A program made the translations under genes and the position numbers. Below, piece by piece: positions 45,011-54,109 of a DNA stretch of 64,000 bases. Origin of the DNA: Pyrinomonadaceae bacterium (lineage in GTDB: Bacteria; Acidobacteriota; Blastocatellia; Pyrinomonadales; Pyrinomonadaceae); assembly GCA_019694395.1 (NCBI GenBank), contig JAIBCC010000010.1, positions 105,889-169,888 on the forward strand. The letters run 5' to 3'. The stretch's first letter is position 1, and each line of letters starts with the position of its first letter. The notes beneath the pieces are model-generated. The model was not told the origin of the DNA. It did no database searches and saw only the letters and a program-made list of their open reading frames with translations.

Positions 45011-45727
45011 TTATCTGGTTGCACTAACAACAGGAACACCACCGCCAATATCACCTGCATCATTACTTGAAAGTAAGAAAGCAGCAACACCGCCGCCTGC
45101 AGCAGCAATGAGCAATGGAGCTAACCAGCTATGTGAAGCTACCGGGAATACACCAGGATTCGGATTAGCTTTGTAGCACGGTTTGCAACCTGTTTGGGTT
45201 AGGTTACCGGCAACAGCATCAGTTCCGGCTGCAACTTGTTTGTCGCTTGTCCCAATTCTCAAGGTAACTAAACCTGAAATTGTGTCAACGTGTGAATGCG
45301 AACATTCAACTTCTACGGTGAAATTGTTCGATTGTCCTGCATCTGCCATTGCAATACCATCTTTGGTAGTAATGGTGGTAGCAATTCCGGCGTTGTTATT
45401 AACCCGAACTTTACCTTCTGAAAGGATACCGGTGATGCTGGTTTCGGTGAATTTTAAGGTCAAATTTGAACCTGCCGGAACTTCGATACGTCCAACTTTT
45501 CCTAAATTAATGGTAGCGGTTGAATTTGCGCCTGTCACAATGGTGCTGCCTGAAACAATGGTGCTGCCTGAAGCAACTGATTGTCCGTTAACTGTGACTG
45601 ATCCGCTGACTGTGATTTCTCCTGTCAAATCTTTAGCACTTGCTAAAGCAACCATTGAATAGGCACAAAAAATGGTGACAGCTAATAATAAAGTAGTTGT
45701 TTTGTGAATAATGTTTTTGCCGAGCAT
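45011..45727 (-). CDS. Exported FecR-domain-like protein with C-terminal membrane helix
   Basis: A 238-residue protein: signal peptide (to about LASAKD, residue 30), a beta-rich domain with FecR-like repeats (VTVNGQSVASGSTIVSGSTI, INLGKVGRIEVPAGSNLTL, GILSEGKVRVNN), then a linker and a glycine-rich helix (LAPLLIAAAGGGVAAFLL). The SGSTIV unit is directly repeated in protein and DNA. Such proteins are common in Acidobacteriota and usually unassigned. AGGAGGAG lies 9 bases before the ATG at 45727. A strong promoter-like sequence lies upstream. Confidence 0.78.
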   Translation of the reverse strand: MLGKNIIHKTTTLLLAVTIFCAYSMVALASAKDLTGEITVSGSVTVNGQSVASGSTIVSGSTIVTGANSTATINLGKVGRIEVPAGSNLTLKFTETSITGILSEGKVRVNNNAGIATTITTKDGIAMADAGQSNNFTVEVECSHSHVDTISGLVTLRIGTSDKQVAAGTDAVAGNLTQTGCKPCYKANPNPGVFPVASHSWLAPLLIAAAGGGVAAFLLSSNDAGDIGGGVPVVSATR

Positions 45728-45835
45728 TTGATTAATCTCCTCCTGTATCAAGGTTGTTCAAACTTTGATACTTAAAGTTCTCTCCTCAATTTTTTATTGC
45801 AATGGAAAACTGCTCCAAAGATAATTCCTCCGTAA

Positions 45836-45864
45836 TTTTTACACGAATTAATTTTTATTGTCAA
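45836..45864 (-). promoter_or_regulatory. Sigma-70-like promoter of the FecR-like gene
   Basis: On the reverse strand TTGACA (45864-45859), 17 bases and TAAAAA (45841-45836), about 110 bases before the ATG at 45727. Confidence 0.6.
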
Positions 45865-46166
45865 TGAAAATTCGCCTTAATTGGCATTTTTCTTAAAGAC
45901 TTACGGACAAAAAGCCTCCGTCCGATTAATTCAAAAACACTTTACTGAATTTAGTGATACAGTATAATTCATTTTTTACTTAAATTACAACAAATATTTG
46001 TTGTTTTCAGCCTTTTTTGCTTAAATAGATATGGTTTTCATTAGAAAATCGTTAAATTATTGTTTCACAAGGAAATATTACGGAATTATCCGAAAGAATT
46101 TGCACTTAAATTCAAAATTTGATACTTTATAAAAAAATAAAGTTTATTTGAAAAGGAAAGATTTAT
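45865..46166. other. Intergenic region without a recognised gene
   Basis: AT-rich gap between divergent genes. It holds a short hairpin CGGAC/GTCCG on the reverse strand near 45905-45926. AAAAGGAAAG lies at 46149-46158, serving as ribosome site for the bacilliredoxin gene. No RNA gene or longer repeat was recognised. Confidence 0.5.
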
Positions 46167-46607
46167 ATGCCATATCCTGAAATTATGATTCACGGGATGC
46201 GCCAGGAGTTAGCGCAGCTCGGTATAGAAGAAACTAAAACGCCTGAACAAGTTAAAGAAGCAGTTGAAAACACAAAAGGGACATTGATGGTAATCGTCAA
46301 TTCCGTTTGCGGCTGTGCCGCTGGCGGAGTTCGTCCCGGCATTGCAATGGCTTTGCAAAATGATGTCACGCCTGATAAAGCGATTACGGTTTTTGCCGGA
46401 GCCGATATTGATGCCACTGATGTTGCCCGTGATTATTTTACGGGCTATGTGCCTTCATCACCTTCAATTGGTATTTTGAAGGATGGAAAACTTGTGCAAA
46501 TGTTTGAAAGACGAGACTTAGAAGGTCGCCACCCGATGCAGATTGCGCAGGCTCTGGTCAATGCTTTTGAAGAGCATTGTGCAAAAAGCGAAACTGCAGC
46601 GAATTAG
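46167..46607 (+). CDS. BrxA/BrxB-family bacilliredoxin
   Basis: A 146-residue thioredoxin-like protein of the YphP/YqiW family, with active site NSVCGCAAGGVRPG (CGC motif), N-terminal PYPEIMIHGMRQEL and the GYVPSSPSIGILKDGKLV block. In Firmicutes these proteins strip bacillithiol from oxidised protein cysteines. Together with the YtxJ-like protein at 27653-27973 it suggests this organism uses bacillithiol; the biosynthesis genes bshA-C are not in the window. It is monocistronic with a good terminator. Confidence 0.93.
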   Translation: MPYPEIMIHGMRQELAQLGIEETKTPEQVKEAVENTKGTLMVIVNSVCGCAAGGVRPGIAMALQNDVTPDKAITVFAGADIDATDVARDYFTGYVPSSPSIGILKDGKLVQMFERRDLEGRHPMQIAQALVNAFEEHCAKSETAAN

Positions 46608-46629
46608 TTTAAAAATCAACTGAATGCCG

Positions 46630-46661
46630 AAACGCTTGTGCTTATTAGTGCAGGCGTTTTT
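46630..46661 (+). terminator. Terminator of the bacilliredoxin gene
   Basis: AAACGCTTGTGC (46630-46641) pairs over 12 bp, with G-T pairs, to GTGCAGGCGTTT (46648-46659), loop TTATTA, followed by T's. Confidence 0.88.
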
Positions 46662-46766
46662 ACATTACAAAAGTTCTTGATTTTAGTGATTCAAACAAAG
46701 TAAAATAAATATCAGCAAATGTTCCCCATTTGTTCACATCCTTCCGAAGCTGCTTCAAAAATTACA

Positions 46767-47222
46767 ATGTCTATTGAAAAAAGAAGATTTATTAGATTTT
46801 CACTTGATATTCCGGCATATCAATTCAACAAAAATGATGAGCCAGTCAAAATAATGGTAAGGCAAATTAGCATTGGCGGTTGTCTGGCGGAATTAGATGA
46901 AAATATTCTCATTGGAGAGGAGTTTCGCCTTGAATTTACTCTGCCCAACAAAAATCGTTTACCTCTTTATGGAAAAGCTGTCTATCATTTTGGAAGCAAA
47001 GGAGTTGGAGTTCAATTTCTAAATATTTCGCGTTTTGAACAGGAATTAGTTGGAAATATTATTTCAGAACAGATTGAAAATGAAGGGCTTCCGCTTTTGG
47101 TTGATCCTTTTTTACAGCCGCCCGAGTTCTTTAGCAGGGGATCAAAAAATATCTCAGATAACGAGACAGAAAAATTTCACCAAGACGAATTGGTTGATCA
47201 GGTTATAGCCAGTGAAGTCTAA
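46767..47222 (+). CDS. PilZ-domain protein
   Basis: A 151-residue protein. The c-di-GMP-binding PilZ motifs are EKRRFIRFSL (RxxxR) and ISIGGCLAELDE (D/NxSxxG-like, here S-I-G-G), followed by barrel strands EEFRLEFTLPNK and YHFGSKGVGVQFLNI. It probably binds c-di-GMP and acts on motility or polysaccharide export, which would fit the polysaccharide genes downstream; this is inference. The frame runs back to 46719, but the ATG at 46767 gives the typical MSIEKRRFIRF start. Its end overlaps the convergent gene by 4 bases. Confidence 0.85.
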   Translation: MSIEKRRFIRFSLDIPAYQFNKNDEPVKIMVRQISIGGCLAELDENILIGEEFRLEFTLPNKNRLPLYGKAVYHFGSKGVGVQFLNISRFEQELVGNIISEQIENEGLPLLVDPFLQPPEFFSRGSKNISDNETEKFHQDELVDQVIASEV

Positions 47223-48613
47223 TTTCGTCCTTCCATAATTTTTGCAAAAGAACCTGAATTCAATTCCTCAACAGTTAAAGAAGTTGCTTCCAAAACTTCG
47301 CTTCTGGTCAAAGCTCCACAGCTAACTGCACGAGTAAAATAATTTAACAAACCATTTGCCGAAGCCGCATCGTCGAATTGATTACCCGACATCGTGGCTT
47401 TTGTTGCTTTGTCCAAAAATCTTTTAAGTCGTGCTGCCTGTTCATCAAAACTTTCCAAAAAGAACGAATAAACCGCCGCATAACGCGCGACAAGTTGTGC
47501 CGGATGCAAATCCCAGCTTTGATAAAATCCATTGGTCAACGAATGGTTAACATTATTAAAATGCAAACGCCAAGCCTGACGCACAACTCTTTCGTTCTCC
47601 ATAATTTGTTGAGCTGAAAGGTTTTCTCCCTTATAAATCGGAACTGGCATTTCAGTTGTAACTGAATCAGATAGACGGATTCCCAACGGAGAAAATGCGA
47701 TTTGCATCACGTTGCGGGCAAAATTGCAGACATCGTGTTTGAGGTATTGATGAACTGCGGTGATTCCAAAACTTGCGGTGTAATCATACGCGCCGAAATG
47801 TGCTGCGACCAAACGGTTTTTGGCAGTTTTGCTTAAATCTTTAATATTCAAAACGGATTCAGGAGTTTCAATCATAATCTCAATTTTGATTGAATTTGGC
47901 GCAAGATTGTTTTGTTTTTCAAATTCGGTGAGCAATTCATCTAAAACTTTAATCTCTGCTGCACGAGTGATTTTCGGTAAAGTTACAACGAAATTGTTCG
48001 GCAAAATTCCGTTAGTTTTTTCCAATAAATTTGATAAAAAAAGTTCAAGCGTGCGGACTGCGCGTTGGTAGGTTTCGGCTTGAAAGGATTTGATCCGAAA
48101 ACCGCAAAAAGGCGTAAGTATTTTGTTTTGAAATGCTTTGGCAAGTTCGTTCGAGGCTGAAATTGCGTGCGAATCTTCTTCTTCGTTGGAACGGATTCCG
48201 TAACCGTCTTCAAAATCAATCCGAAAATCTTCGACCGGCTCATTTTTCAATTTTTCGATCACACGATTGTAAATGGTCCACGCAAACCACGCTGGAAAAT
48301 TGTCTTTTTTAACCTTTTCGGCGTTTTCGATCAAATTAAATTCTAAAATTGCAATCACATCTTCATAAATCGGCAAAGTATCACAGCCTTTGAGCCACAT
48401 TGCGTTGGCAAATTCAACAAAATTCGGCGCATATTTTTCCAGAGACTGCAAAGCTAATTTGCCAAATTTAGCCGAAGTTTCCGCCGAAAAACGGTCTGCT
48501 CCGCCGTAAACAACGTGAACGGGATTGCGGATTGCGGATTGTGGATTGCGGATTTCCGAGCTTAAGTTAGAGTCGAAAAGTTGTTTTGCAAGTTGTTGTA
48601 AATTATTGCTCAT
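47219..48613 (-). CDS. HpcH/HpaI aldolase/citrate lyase-like protein (DUF6986-type) with heptamer insertion
   Basis: A 464-residue TIM-barrel protein. Recognisable are HVVYGGADRFSAETSAKFGKLAL, DFRIDFEDGYGIRSNEEED (metal-binding acidic pair), a VTLPKITRAAEI strand and IEIMIETPESVLN (catalytic Glu). It resembles a citrate-lyase-beta-like family sometimes annotated as DUF6986; substrate unknown. Residues 20-31 (EIRNPQSAIRNP) are coded by a GATTGCG heptamer array and interrupt the N-terminus just before the conserved HVVYGG. The gene start overlaps the membrane-protein gene end by 11 bases. Confidence 0.82.
   Translation of the reverse strand: MSNNLQQLAKQLFDSNLSSEIRNPQSAIRNPVHVVYGGADRFSAETSAKFGKLALQSLEKYAPNFVEFANAMWLKGCDTLPIYEDVIAILEFNLIENAEKVKKDNFPAWFAWTIYNRVIEKLKNEPVEDFRIDFEDGYGIRSNEEEDSHAISASNELAKAFQNKILTPFCGFRIKSFQAETYQRAVRTLELFLSNLLEKTNGILPNNFVVTLPKITRAAEIKVLDELLTEFEKQNNLAPNSIKIEIMIETPESVLNIKDLSKTAKNRLVAAHFGAYDYTASFGITAVHQYLKHDVCNFARNVMQIAFSPLGIRLSDSVTTEMPVPIYKGENLSAQQIMENERVVRQAWRLHFNNVNHSLTNGFYQSWDLHPAQLVARYAAVYSFFLESFDEQAARLKRFLDKATKATMSGNQFDDAASANGLLNYFTRAVSCGALTRSEVLEATSLTVEELNSGSFAKIMEGRN
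48523..48557. repeat. Heptanucleotide array (GATTGCG)n inside a coding sequence
   Basis: Units GATTGCG, GATTGCG, GATTGTG, GATTGCG, GATTTCC. Translated on the reverse strand they give EIRNPQSAIRNP in the aldolase-like protein; the array has no stop in this frame. Confidence 0.92.
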
Positions 48614-49256
48614 CAGTTGTTTGAGAAAAATTATAAGCTAACAGAAAAAAGCCCGAAGCCATAAAAACAAAGCGTATCAAATTGAAAAGAAGATGCAAGT
48701 TTTCAGGCGCGGTGTAAACCAAAGCTCCAATCGGAATTTGGAAAAACATTGTGCTGTATTTCAAAAGTTTTTCCGTTAAAGTGCGGTTTGGAAGCAAAAA
48801 TGCAAGTAAAAACAGACTCAAATAACTGGCGCAAAATTTAATCATCGAAAACATCATCTGCATCGAAATTTCGTTTTGCTCAATCGGTAAATTATTGACT
48901 GCGCTGTGCATCATCGTCAGAATATGCAAATCTTCGTGAAAATCCAGAAAACCGCAAATGAGCATCGCGCCGAGCGAAACATCCCCCACAGCTTTTGTGA
49001 CAGAATCACGACCTCTCAAATGCTGCGTCAAAAACACAAAGGTCGTTATAAAAACACAAATAAAAACAATATCAACCGTAAATGTTAGGCGTAAAGGGGT
49101 TTGCGCTTCGATTAAACCGTTCGTGTAATTTACAACCGATTGCGAAATTTCAAACTTTTCCTGCGTAACTTTGGTCGTAATTCCGATAACAAACATCGTC
49201 AAAACGCAAAGTCCCGCGACCAATGACAGGCGGCTAATGATTTTTTTATTGTCCAT
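48603..49256 (-). CDS. Six-helix membrane protein, unknown function
   Basis: A 217-residue inner-membrane protein with about six hydrophobic segments and few large loops; a histidine-rich loop (DFHEDLHILTMMHS) lies between helices. No family recognised. The frame is open to 49379, but that would overlap the divergent methyltransferase gene. Starts at 49256 or 49262 leave an 80-90 base divergent spacer, so 49256 is taken. The end overlaps the aldolase-like gene, which suggests co-transcription. Confidence 0.68.
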   Translation of the reverse strand: MDNKKIISRLSLVAGLCVLTMFVIGITTKVTQEKFEISQSVVNYTNGLIEAQTPLRLTFTVDIVFICVFITTFVFLTQHLRGRDSVTKAVGDVSLGAMLICGFLDFHEDLHILTMMHSAVNNLPIEQNEISMQMMFSMIKFCASYLSLFLLAFLLPNRTLTEKLLKYSTMFFQIPIGALVYTAPENLHLLFNLIRFVFMASGFFLLAYNFSQTTDEQ

Positions 49257-49343
49257 TTGCATCCAAAATAGTTGAAATCTGCAAAGAATTCCAATCGAAA
49301 ATGCAAGAATCGCAAAGTTTTTGCTAGAATAATCTCTTTGTTT

Positions 49344-50189
49344 ATGGAAACGGAAATTCAGGATTTTTGGCAGAATCACCCGTGCGGCGCGGAATTGGTC
49401 GGCGATTTATCGGAAAAATCGAAGCAGGATTACGAAGATTTTTTCGTTCGCTACGATAAATTCCGTTATGAAAAAGAAGTGCATATTCTGAAAAATCTTG
49501 ACCAAATTGATTTTCAAGGCAAAAAAATTTTAGAAATCGGACTCGGACAAGGCGCGGACGCAGAGCAAATCATTAAACGCGGCGGAATTTATTCGGGCGT
49601 TGATTTGACTGCCGAATCGGTTGAACGAGTCAAAATGCGGTTTTCCTTGCGAAATTTGCCATTTGCAGAAGTTAAACAAGGTTCTGCGCTTGAATTGCCG
49701 TTTAATGATAACGAGTTTGACATTGTGTTCAGCCACGGCGTTTTGCATCACATTCCCGAAATAAAATCCGCCCAGAAAGAAATTTCGCGGGTTTTGAAAC
49801 CGGACGGAAATTTAATCGTGATGCTTTATGCTAAAAACTCGCTAAACTATTTATTTTCCATATTTTTACTGCGAAGATTGGGCTTGATTGGGCTTTACTA
49901 TTTGAAACCGAATATCGGCGGGATTTACGGGCATCACATTGCACAGGCGCGAGAAAAAGGGCTTTGGAATTATTTGAAAATGGATAATTTTATCAATGTT
50001 AATACCGATGGTCCGTTTAATCCGTATTCCAAAGTTTATAATGTAAATGAAGTCAAAAAAGAGTTTACAGATTTTGAAGTTATCGAAACCCATCAAGATT
50101 TTATGCACGCCCCGCCGCTGAGAATCGGTTGGCTGCCGTTGGCTAAATGGCTTGGCTGGCATCTTTGGGCTAGAATGAGGATCAAGTAA
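49344..50189 (+). CDS. Class I SAM-dependent methyltransferase
   Basis: A 281-residue methyltransferase. Motif I is ILEIGLGQGADAEQ, the acidic motif II is SGVDLT, and DIVFSHGVLHHIPE followed by RVLKPDGNLIVMLY completes the Rossmann core (Methyltransf_11 type). The C-terminal 100 residues are hydrophobic and aromatic. It opens the polysaccharide locus and probably methylates a sugar or lipid-linked glycan, by position only. The ATG at 49344 is chosen; earlier ATGs would overlap the divergent gene. Confidence 0.88.
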   Translation: METEIQDFWQNHPCGAELVGDLSEKSKQDYEDFFVRYDKFRYEKEVHILKNLDQIDFQGKKILEIGLGQGADAEQIIKRGGIYSGVDLTAESVERVKMRFSLRNLPFAEVKQGSALELPFNDNEFDIVFSHGVLHHIPEIKSAQKEISRVLKPDGNLIVMLYAKNSLNYLFSIFLLRRLGLIGLYYLKPNIGGIYGHHIAQAREKGLWNYLKMDNFINVNTDGPFNPYSKVYNVNEVKKEFTDFEVIETHQDFMHAPPLRIGWLPLAKWLGWHLWARMRIK

Positions 50190-50239
50190 AAAGTAAAAAT
50201 TTAAAAGTAAAAAATATTGAAATTCTGAGGTATAAAAAT

Positions 50240-51358
50240 ATCAAAAAGATTCCATTTGTTGATTTAAAATCACAATATTTAAGTTTAAAAGAAGAATTTG
50301 ACGCGGCTATTTTGAAAGTTCTTTCGGAAACTGCTTTTATCAGCGGAAAATACGCGAAAGAGTTTGAAGAATCGTTTGCAAAATACATCGGCGCAAATCA
50401 TTGTGTTGCTGTCGCCAATGGAACAGATGCTTTGGAAATTGGTTTGCAAGCGATTGGCGTTGGCGCAGGTGATGAAGTTTTAGTTCCCGCGAATACGTTT
50501 TTTGCGACTGCCGAAGCGGTCAGCAATATCGGCGCAAAGCCTGTTTTTGTTGACATTGACGAGAATTATTACAATATTGATTCCGCTAAAATCGAAGAAA
50601 AAATCACGCCGAAAACCAAAGCGATTATTCCGGTTCATCTTTACGGTTTGCCCGCCGAAATGGATGAAATTATGGCGATTGCCAAAAAGCACAATTTGAA
50701 AGTTCTGGAAGATTGCGCCCAAGCACACGGCGCGACTTACAAAGGAAAAACGGTTGGAACTTTCGGCGATGTGGCGACTTTCAGCTTTTATCCGAGCAAA
50801 AATCTCGGTGCATTTGGCGATGCGGGCGCGATTGTTTCAAATTCCAAAGACGTTGCCGACAAAGCGCGTTTAATCGCCAATCACGGACAGCCTGAAAAAT
50901 ATAAACATAATTTAGTTGGTCGCAACAGCCGGATGGACGGCATCCAAGCCGCAGTTTTATCAATAAAATTGCCGCACCTGGAAATCTGGCTCGAAGCACG
51001 CCGCAAACACGCCGAAACTTACAATAAACTATTGGCAGACAGTGGTTTAATCGTTCCAATCGCGCCGGAACATTCGCGCCATACTTATCATCTTTACGTT
51101 GTCCAAGTCCCAAACCGGGAAAAAGTAATGGCGAAATTAGCCGAGGACGGAATTGATTCGGGCTTGCATTATCCGATTGCGTTGCCATTTTTGGAAGCCT
51201 ACGCCGATTTTGGACATCAGCCATCCGATTTTCCCGTCGCGCATTCGCAAATGGACAAAATTTTGTCGTTACCTATGTATGCGGAATTGACTGACGAAAT
51301 GATCGAAACGGTTTGCCGAAGTTTGAAAAATGCGGTTGCTTTAACTGCGACTAATTAA
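50240..51358 (+). CDS. DegT/DnrJ/EryC1 sugar aminotransferase with non-canonical start
   Basis: A PLP enzyme that aminates keto nucleotide sugars. The conserved N-terminus IPFVDLKSQYLSLKEEF lies upstream of the only canonical start (TTG at 50312), so that start would remove about 24 conserved residues. An ATC at 50240, nine bases after TGAGG, would give MKKIPFVDLK and is the best candidate. Inside are FISGKYAKEFEESFAKYIGA, VLEDCAQAHGA, and the PLP lysine in SFYPSKNLGAFGDAG. It resembles WbpE-type 3-aminotransferases. AAAGTA heptamer-like repeats (50186-50214) fill the gap to the previous gene. Confidence 0.85.
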   Translation: MKKIPFVDLKSQYLSLKEEFDAAILKVLSETAFISGKYAKEFEESFAKYIGANHCVAVANGTDALEIGLQAIGVGAGDEVLVPANTFFATAEAVSNIGAKPVFVDIDENYYNIDSAKIEEKITPKTKAIIPVHLYGLPAEMDEIMAIAKKHNLKVLEDCAQAHGATYKGKTVGTFGDVATFSFYPSKNLGAFGDAGAIVSNSKDVADKARLIANHGQPEKYKHNLVGRNSRMDGIQAAVLSIKLPHLEIWLEARRKHAETYNKLLADSGLIVPIAPEHSRHTYHLYVVQVPNREKVMAKLAEDGIDSGLHYPIALPFLEAYADFGHQPSDFPVAHSQMDKILSLPMYAELTDEMIETVCRSLKNAVALTATN

Positions 51359-51361
51359 GAT

Positions 51362-51442
<81 letters not shown>

Positions 51443-51453
51443 GTTTTTGCGAA

Positions 51454-52533
51454 ATGAAAAAAGCCATCTGGATTGATGTTGACAATTCGCCGCACGTTCC
51501 GCTGTTTGCGCCGTTGATAAATTTTTATCGTCAAAACGGTGTTGAAGTAATTTTGACGGCGCGGAATCATTCGCAAACCATTGAATTATTGGAAAATGCA
51601 GGTTTCGGCGGGACTTTTGAAATAATTGGCGAACATTACGGTAAAAGCAAATTAAACAAAATTCGCGGGCTTTTGGTCAGGGCAAAACAACTCATTTCGC
51701 ATCTCAAAAAACTTCGGAAAAATTACGATGTCAAAGTTGCGGTCAGTCACGGTTCGCGCTCGATGGTTTTAGCGGCAAAATGGCTGAAAATTCCGATAAT
51801 TTCGATGTATGACTACGAATTTACCGAAACGATTATCTTCAACCGCTTTTCGGATAAAGTTCTGATTCCCGAAAAAATTCCTGATAAAACTTTGGATGAA
51901 ATCGGCTTGCCTGTTGCTAAACGAGTTAAATATCAAGGCTTAAAAGAAGAACTTTATCTAAATTATTTTCAGCCCGACCAAACTTTTTGGGAAAATTTCG
52001 CGTCTAAAAATCAGCTAAACTTTGATTCAGATACAATTTTAATCGCTTTGCGCCCGCCGGCGACAACGGCAAATTATCATAGTGAAACTAGCGAGATTCT
52101 GTTTCGAGAATTGCTCAACTATTTGTTGGGAAACGAAAAAACTTTTACGATAATTTCGCCGCGAACCGATGAGCAGAGAATTGAAATTGAAAACTTGATT
52201 GCCGAATTAAATTTGGAATCTGCACGATGTTTGATCTTGAAAAAAGCGGTCAACGGATTGGATTTAGCTTTGAATGTTGATTTGTTGATTTCGGGCGGCG
52301 GGACGATGAATCGGGAAGCGGTCTTGCTTGGAACGAAGGTTTATAGTATTTTTGCGGGGAAACAAGGTGCGCTTGATTTGGCGATGGAACGTGATGGAAT
52401 GATAACTTTTATTCGTCAACCAGCAGATATTAAACGGATTATTTTAGAAAAATCTCCGAAACAAAAACTTGTCAATGTGACAGGGAAAGTTGAGGAATGT
52501 GTCAAAGAACAGATAAACTATTGGCTTGATTGA
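51454..52533 (+). CDS. DUF354 family protein (GT-B-like, possible glycosyltransferase or epimerase)
   Basis: A 359-residue protein with the DUF354 start KKAIWIDVDNSPHVPLFAPLI and later HGSRSMVLAAKW, MYDYEFTE, YQGLKEELYL, and a UDP-sugar-binding-like LLISGGGTMNREAVLLGT near the C-terminus. The fold is expected to resemble UDP-GlcNAc 2-epimerase or GT-B enzymes. It may act on the nucleotide sugar made by its neighbours. The stop overlaps the next start by one base (TGATG), so the two are translationally coupled. Confidence 0.85.
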   Translation: MKKAIWIDVDNSPHVPLFAPLINFYRQNGVEVILTARNHSQTIELLENAGFGGTFEIIGEHYGKSKLNKIRGLLVRAKQLISHLKKLRKNYDVKVAVSHGSRSMVLAAKWLKIPIISMYDYEFTETIIFNRFSDKVLIPEKIPDKTLDEIGLPVAKRVKYQGLKEELYLNYFQPDQTFWENFASKNQLNFDSDTILIALRPPATTANYHSETSEILFRELLNYLLGNEKTFTIISPRTDEQRIEIENLIAELNLESARCLILKKAVNGLDLALNVDLLISGGGTMNREAVLLGTKVYSIFAGKQGALDLAMERDGMITFIRQPADIKRIILEKSPKQKLVNVTGKVEECVKEQINYWLD

Positions 52534-53981
52534 TGTTTAATAAATACCCCCCATACAAATTTATTTTAGCTTTCGCAGATTTGGCGTTATTATTGATTTC
52601 GTTTGCCTTAGCTGTTCGTTTACGCTTTTATGAACTCTCAATTTCCGAACTGATTAATAAGGATTTTTTCGCTTTGCAAGCTATTTTTGTTTTTGGCTAT
52701 GCGCTGATTTGGATCGTTATTTTCCAACATTTTCATCTTTATAAGATCAATATTTTTCTTTCGGTCGCCGACCAAATTTTGGCAATTATTAAATCTTTGA
52801 TTTACGGATTGGTTGGAATGATCGTCATTTCATTTTTTATCAAAGGTTTGGACTGGACTGATTCCCGTGCCGTAACTTTTTATTTTATTGTATTTAGCTT
52901 TGTTTCGATTACACTTTTTCGCACCGTCATTTTCAAAAATCTTTTCACTCTCGCCGCACAAAAAAAAATATTTCAGCGCAAAGTTCTAATTATCGGAACG
53001 GACAAAACGGCAAAAATGGTAGCGGTGCAGCTGGAAATGGATGACAGCCACGGTTTTCACGTCGTTGGATTTATTGATGATAAACTGCCCAAAGATACAC
53101 GCATTTTTGAAGATATAAAAGTGGTTGGCAAAACAAATCGGCTCAAAAATTTGGTCAAACGCTACGAAGTCGAAGAAATTATCATTGCTCAAAGTGAAAT
53201 TACACACCAGCAATTATTGGAAATTATTGACAGAGCTAAAGATACAAGCGCAACTGTGCGTTTGGCTTCGGAACTCTACAACATAATTCCCGAAAAAGTG
53301 TTGGTTGAGAAATACTTGGGAGTTCCGGTGGTTTTGATGCCGCAAAATTATGACAGTGTTTTCTTTAACGTCTATAAACGAGTTTTCGATGTGGTTGTAG
53401 CAAGTTTGGCTTTGTTGGTTTTATCAATTCCGTTTTTGCTAATCGCAGTTTTAATCAAATTATCTTCCAAAGGCGGAATCTTTTATAATCAAACCCGAAT
53501 TGGGAAAGACGGCAACCCATTCAAATTCTATAAGTTCCGCACGATGCAGATGAACAATGACGACTCAATACATCGTGAATTTGTGCAGGAATTGATTCAG
53601 CAAAACGGCGAAAATAAAAACGGCGAAATCAAAAAGATTACGGACGACCCGAGAGTTACAACAATCGGAAAACTCCTGCGAAAAACGAGTCTTGACGAAT
53701 TGCCGCAACTTTTTAACGTCATCAAAGGTGATATGAGTTTGGTCGGACCGCGCCCCTGTATGCCATACGAATGGGATGTTTATGAAAAATGGCATCAACG
53801 CAGGCTTTCGGTGATTCCGGGCTGCACCGGACTTTGGCAAGTGTCGGGTAGAAGCGCAGTAGATTTTAATGATATGGTAATCCTTGACCTTTTTTACATT
53901 GATAATATGTCGCCGTTGTTCGATTTAAAGATTATGTTCAAAACAATTCCGGTGATGTTATTAGGAAAGGGCGGGTATTAA
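52533..53981 (+). CDS. Undecaprenyl-phosphate sugar-phosphate transferase (WcaJ/WbaP-like)
   Basis: A 482-residue polyprenyl glycosylphosphotransferase that starts polysaccharide synthesis by loading the first sugar phosphate on the lipid carrier. Four N-terminal helices (about 1-125), a CoA-binding-like cytoplasmic domain (VLIIGTDKTAKMVAVQLE), one further helix near 290 and the C-terminal catalytic domain: FKFYKFRTM, LRKTSLDELPQLFNVIKGDMSLVGPRP split across motifs, and PGCTGLWQVSGR. The sugar cannot be told. It is coupled to DUF354 upstream; element B follows its stop by 4 bases. Confidence 0.94.
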   Translation: MFNKYPPYKFILAFADLALLLISFALAVRLRFYELSISELINKDFFALQAIFVFGYALIWIVIFQHFHLYKINIFLSVADQILAIIKSLIYGLVGMIVISFFIKGLDWTDSRAVTFYFIVFSFVSITLFRTVIFKNLFTLAAQKKIFQRKVLIIGTDKTAKMVAVQLEMDDSHGFHVVGFIDDKLPKDTRIFEDIKVVGKTNRLKNLVKRYEVEEIIIAQSEITHQQLLEIIDRAKDTSATVRLASELYNIIPEKVLVEKYLGVPVVLMPQNYDSVFFNVYKRVFDVVVASLALLVLSIPFLLIAVLIKLSSKGGIFYNQTRIGKDGNPFKFYKFRTMQMNNDDSIHREFVQELIQQNGENKNGEIKKITDDPRVTTIGKLLRKTSLDELPQLFNVIKGDMSLVGPRPCMPYEWDVYEKWHQRRLSVIPGCTGLWQVSGRSAVDFNDMVILDLFYIDNMSPLFDLKIMFKTIPVMLLGKGGY

Positions 53982-53985
53982 GATT

Positions 53986-54105
53986 GGAACGCCGTCATCT
54001 TGACGGCATTGAGCGCAAAGCGCGAATATTTCAAGGTTAAATTGAATTTTGACAAAAGTCAGTTACATCGTTGCACGATGTTTGCCAGCAAGAAGCTGGC
54101 GTTCC
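53986..54105. repeat. GGAACGCC palindromic element, copy B (120 bp)
   Basis: GGAACGCC (53986-53993) and GGCGTTCC (54098-54105) are the ends. The left hairpin is GCCGTCATCTTGACGGC and the right is GCCAGCAAGAAGCTGGC. The interior has ATTGAGCGCAAAGCGCGAAT and the hairpin CATCGTTGCACGATG. It fills the whole gap between two genes and ends 4 bases before an ATG. Confidence 0.93.
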
Positions 54106-54109
54106 TTTT

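Noticed and set aside
45183..45662. 159-codon open frame on the forward strand
   Set aside because: Antisense to the FecR-like gene, whose low-complexity Thr/Ser/Gly codons keep the opposite frame open; no start signal.
45728..46166. Possible riboswitch in the long divergent gap
   Set aside because: I looked for c-di-GMP, cobalamin and FMN-type conserved cores and saw none; only short hairpins and a sigma-70-like promoter are visible.
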